A DNA stretch of 64,000 nucleotides from Microbacterium psychrotolerans (lineage in GTDB: Bacteria > Actinomycetota > Actinomycetes > Actinomycetales > Microbacteriaceae), in assembly GCF_031085295.1 (NCBI RefSeq), contig NZ_JAVFWO010000007.1, positions 62,001 to 126,000 on the forward strand. The letters run 5' to 3'. The translations under genes and the position numbers were made by a program. Below the pieces are notes generated by a model. It did no database searches. It saw nothing but the letters and a program-made list of their open reading frames with translations, and had not been told where the DNA came from. Below are positions 63,641 through 64,000 of this stretch, in pieces. Position 1 is the stretch's first letter, and every line of letters begins with the position of its first letter.

Positions 63641-63670
63641 TTGCGGATGCCGCGACCCGGCGGCTATCGT
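63641..63670 (+). promoter_or_regulatory. Promoter of the putative arg leader peptide
   Basis: TTGCGG (63641-63646) and TATCGT (63665-63670) with an 18-base spacer; the -10 ends 6 bases before ATG 63677, the same geometry as other leaderless genes here (thyA also uses TATCGT). Confidence 0.5.
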
Positions 63671-63676
63671 CGGCGC

Positions 63677-63763
63677 ATGCCTTCGGCGACCCAGGGACTT
63701 CCGACGCTCCTTCCGAGCGCCGCTCCCGCGCGCCGACGCCGTCTGGGCGAGCGCCGACTCTAG
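63677..63763 (+). CDS. Putative arginine attenuator leader peptide
   Basis: 28 codons: MPSATQGLPTLLPSAAPA, then four Arg codons in a row (63731-63742), LGE, two more Arg codons (63752-63757), Leu and TAG. Two of the six are the uncommon CGA. The ORF lies about 90 bases before argC and has its own promoter-like element. Its stop codon TAG touches the first arm of a hairpin. Ribosome-mediated attenuation of the arginine operon is inferred; no similarity search was possible. Confidence 0.45.
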   Translation: MPSATQGLPTLLPSAAPARRRRLGERRL

Positions 63764-63828
63764 GCGACCCCCGCACCGCCGTCCTCGTCATGGACGTCTG
63801 CGAGCGGGCGTCGCCGTCTCCGGCCCGC
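63763..63828 (+). promoter_or_regulatory. Alternative hairpins between leader peptide and argC
   Basis: Arm A (63763-63774, GGCGACCCCCGC) pairs with arm B (63804-63815, GCGGGCGTCGCC) at 11 of 12 positions. Arm B also pairs through GCGGGC with arm C (63823-63828, GCCCGC). A:B and B:C cannot form together. A ribosome stalled on the Arg codons would leave A free; one at the stop codon would cover it. No T tract follows C. Confidence 0.4.
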
Positions 63829-63853
63829 AGCCCCAGACTCTAAGGTGGAATCC

Positions 63854-64000
63854 ATGACATATTCGGTCGCCGTTTCCGGCGCATCCGGCTATGCGGGCGG
63901 CGAGATCCTGCGGATCCTCGCCGCGCATCCCGACGTCGAGATCCGCACCGTGACCGCGCACTCCAACGCGGGACAGCCGCTCATCCAGCATCAGCCGCAC
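63854..64000 (+). CDS. argC: N-acetyl-gamma-glutamyl-phosphate reductase, 5' part
   Basis: The first 49 codons; the gene runs off the window. YSVAVSGASGYAGGEILRILAAHPDVEI is the ArgC N-terminal NADP-binding motif (G-A-S-G-Y-x-G), and TVTAHSNAGQPL follows as expected. TAAGGT ends 7 bases before ATG 63854 and AAGGTGG is also a possible ribosome binding site. Likely first gene of an arginine biosynthesis operon. Confidence 0.93.
   Translation, partial: MTYSVAVSGASGYAGGEILRILAAHPDVEIRTVTAHSNAGQPLIQHQPH

Overview
This is chromosomal DNA of a high-GC actinobacterium (about 70% G+C by eye), most likely Microbacterium or a close relative in Microbacteriaceae. The evidence is the gene order dapB / thyA-dfrA / dapA-rnj / ftsK-pgsA-cinA-clgR-DUF3046-recA-recX-miaB-miaA-dapF-hflX, then lexA-LysM, hisC-hisB-hisH-hisA, infC-rpmI-rplT, gluABCD, pheST and argC. 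Other support is the GC-rich third codon positions, the many GTG starts and the frequent leaderless promoters. I see no rRNA, tRNA, CRISPR array, insertion sequence or prophage.

Layout. 1-8.7 kb: degenerate aldo/keto reductase, phosphatase, GNAT, dapB, a small TPR membrane protein, a minus-strand run (epimerase, OsmC, DUF4395, thioredoxin), thyA-dfrA and a short-chain dehydrogenase. 8.7-16.4 kb: accessory block with a winged-helix regulator and two large secreted peptidases (S8 subtilase, broken by one missing base, then an M4 metallopeptidase) downstream of a perfect LacI-type palindrome. 16.4-30.9 kb: conserved core (dapA, RNase J, FtsK, PgsA, CinA, ClgR, DUF3046, RecA, RecX, phosphotransferase, MiaB, MiaA, GNAT). 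30.8-37.8 kb: orphan cytochrome b paralogue, dapF, RNA methyltransferase, hflX and an S9 peptidase. 38-41.3 kb: metF-metE. 41.3-44.4 kb: membrane protein, lexA and the divergent LysM gene. 44.4-48.4 kb: hisC-hisB-hisH-hisA plus an SseB-like gene. 48.5-56.6 kb: PLP decarboxylase, DUF1844, infC-rpmI-rplT, SpoU methyltransferase and a glutamate-type ABC importer. 56.7-64 kb: pheST, a MocR regulator divergent from a DHFR-like reductase, an SDR-like protein, and the start of argC behind a putative arginine attenuator.

How the genes work together. dapB, dapA and dapF are three scattered steps of the diaminopimelate/lysine pathway. thyA-dfrA and metF-metE couple folate and methionine metabolism. recA, recX, lexA and the LysM gene form an SOS module, with an SOS box before recA and a variant palindrome over the LysM promoter. 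clgR has a sigma-R/sigma-H-like promoter, which suggests a link from thiol stress to proteolysis.

Most interesting signals: (1) an Arg-rich 28-codon leader peptide with mutually exclusive hairpins upstream of argC; (2) a stand-alone QcrB-like cytochrome b in which both positions expected to ligate high-potential heme bH are replaced; (3) a heptamer, GGATGCC, present about six times more often than base composition predicts and forming the stems of terminators; (4) an aldo/keto reductase that keeps only the Tyr of its catalytic tetrad; (5) a 22-bp hairpin at the predicted 5' end of the LysM mRNA; (6) an AUC start codon for infC; (7) single-base frameshifts in two genes, either real or sequencing errors.
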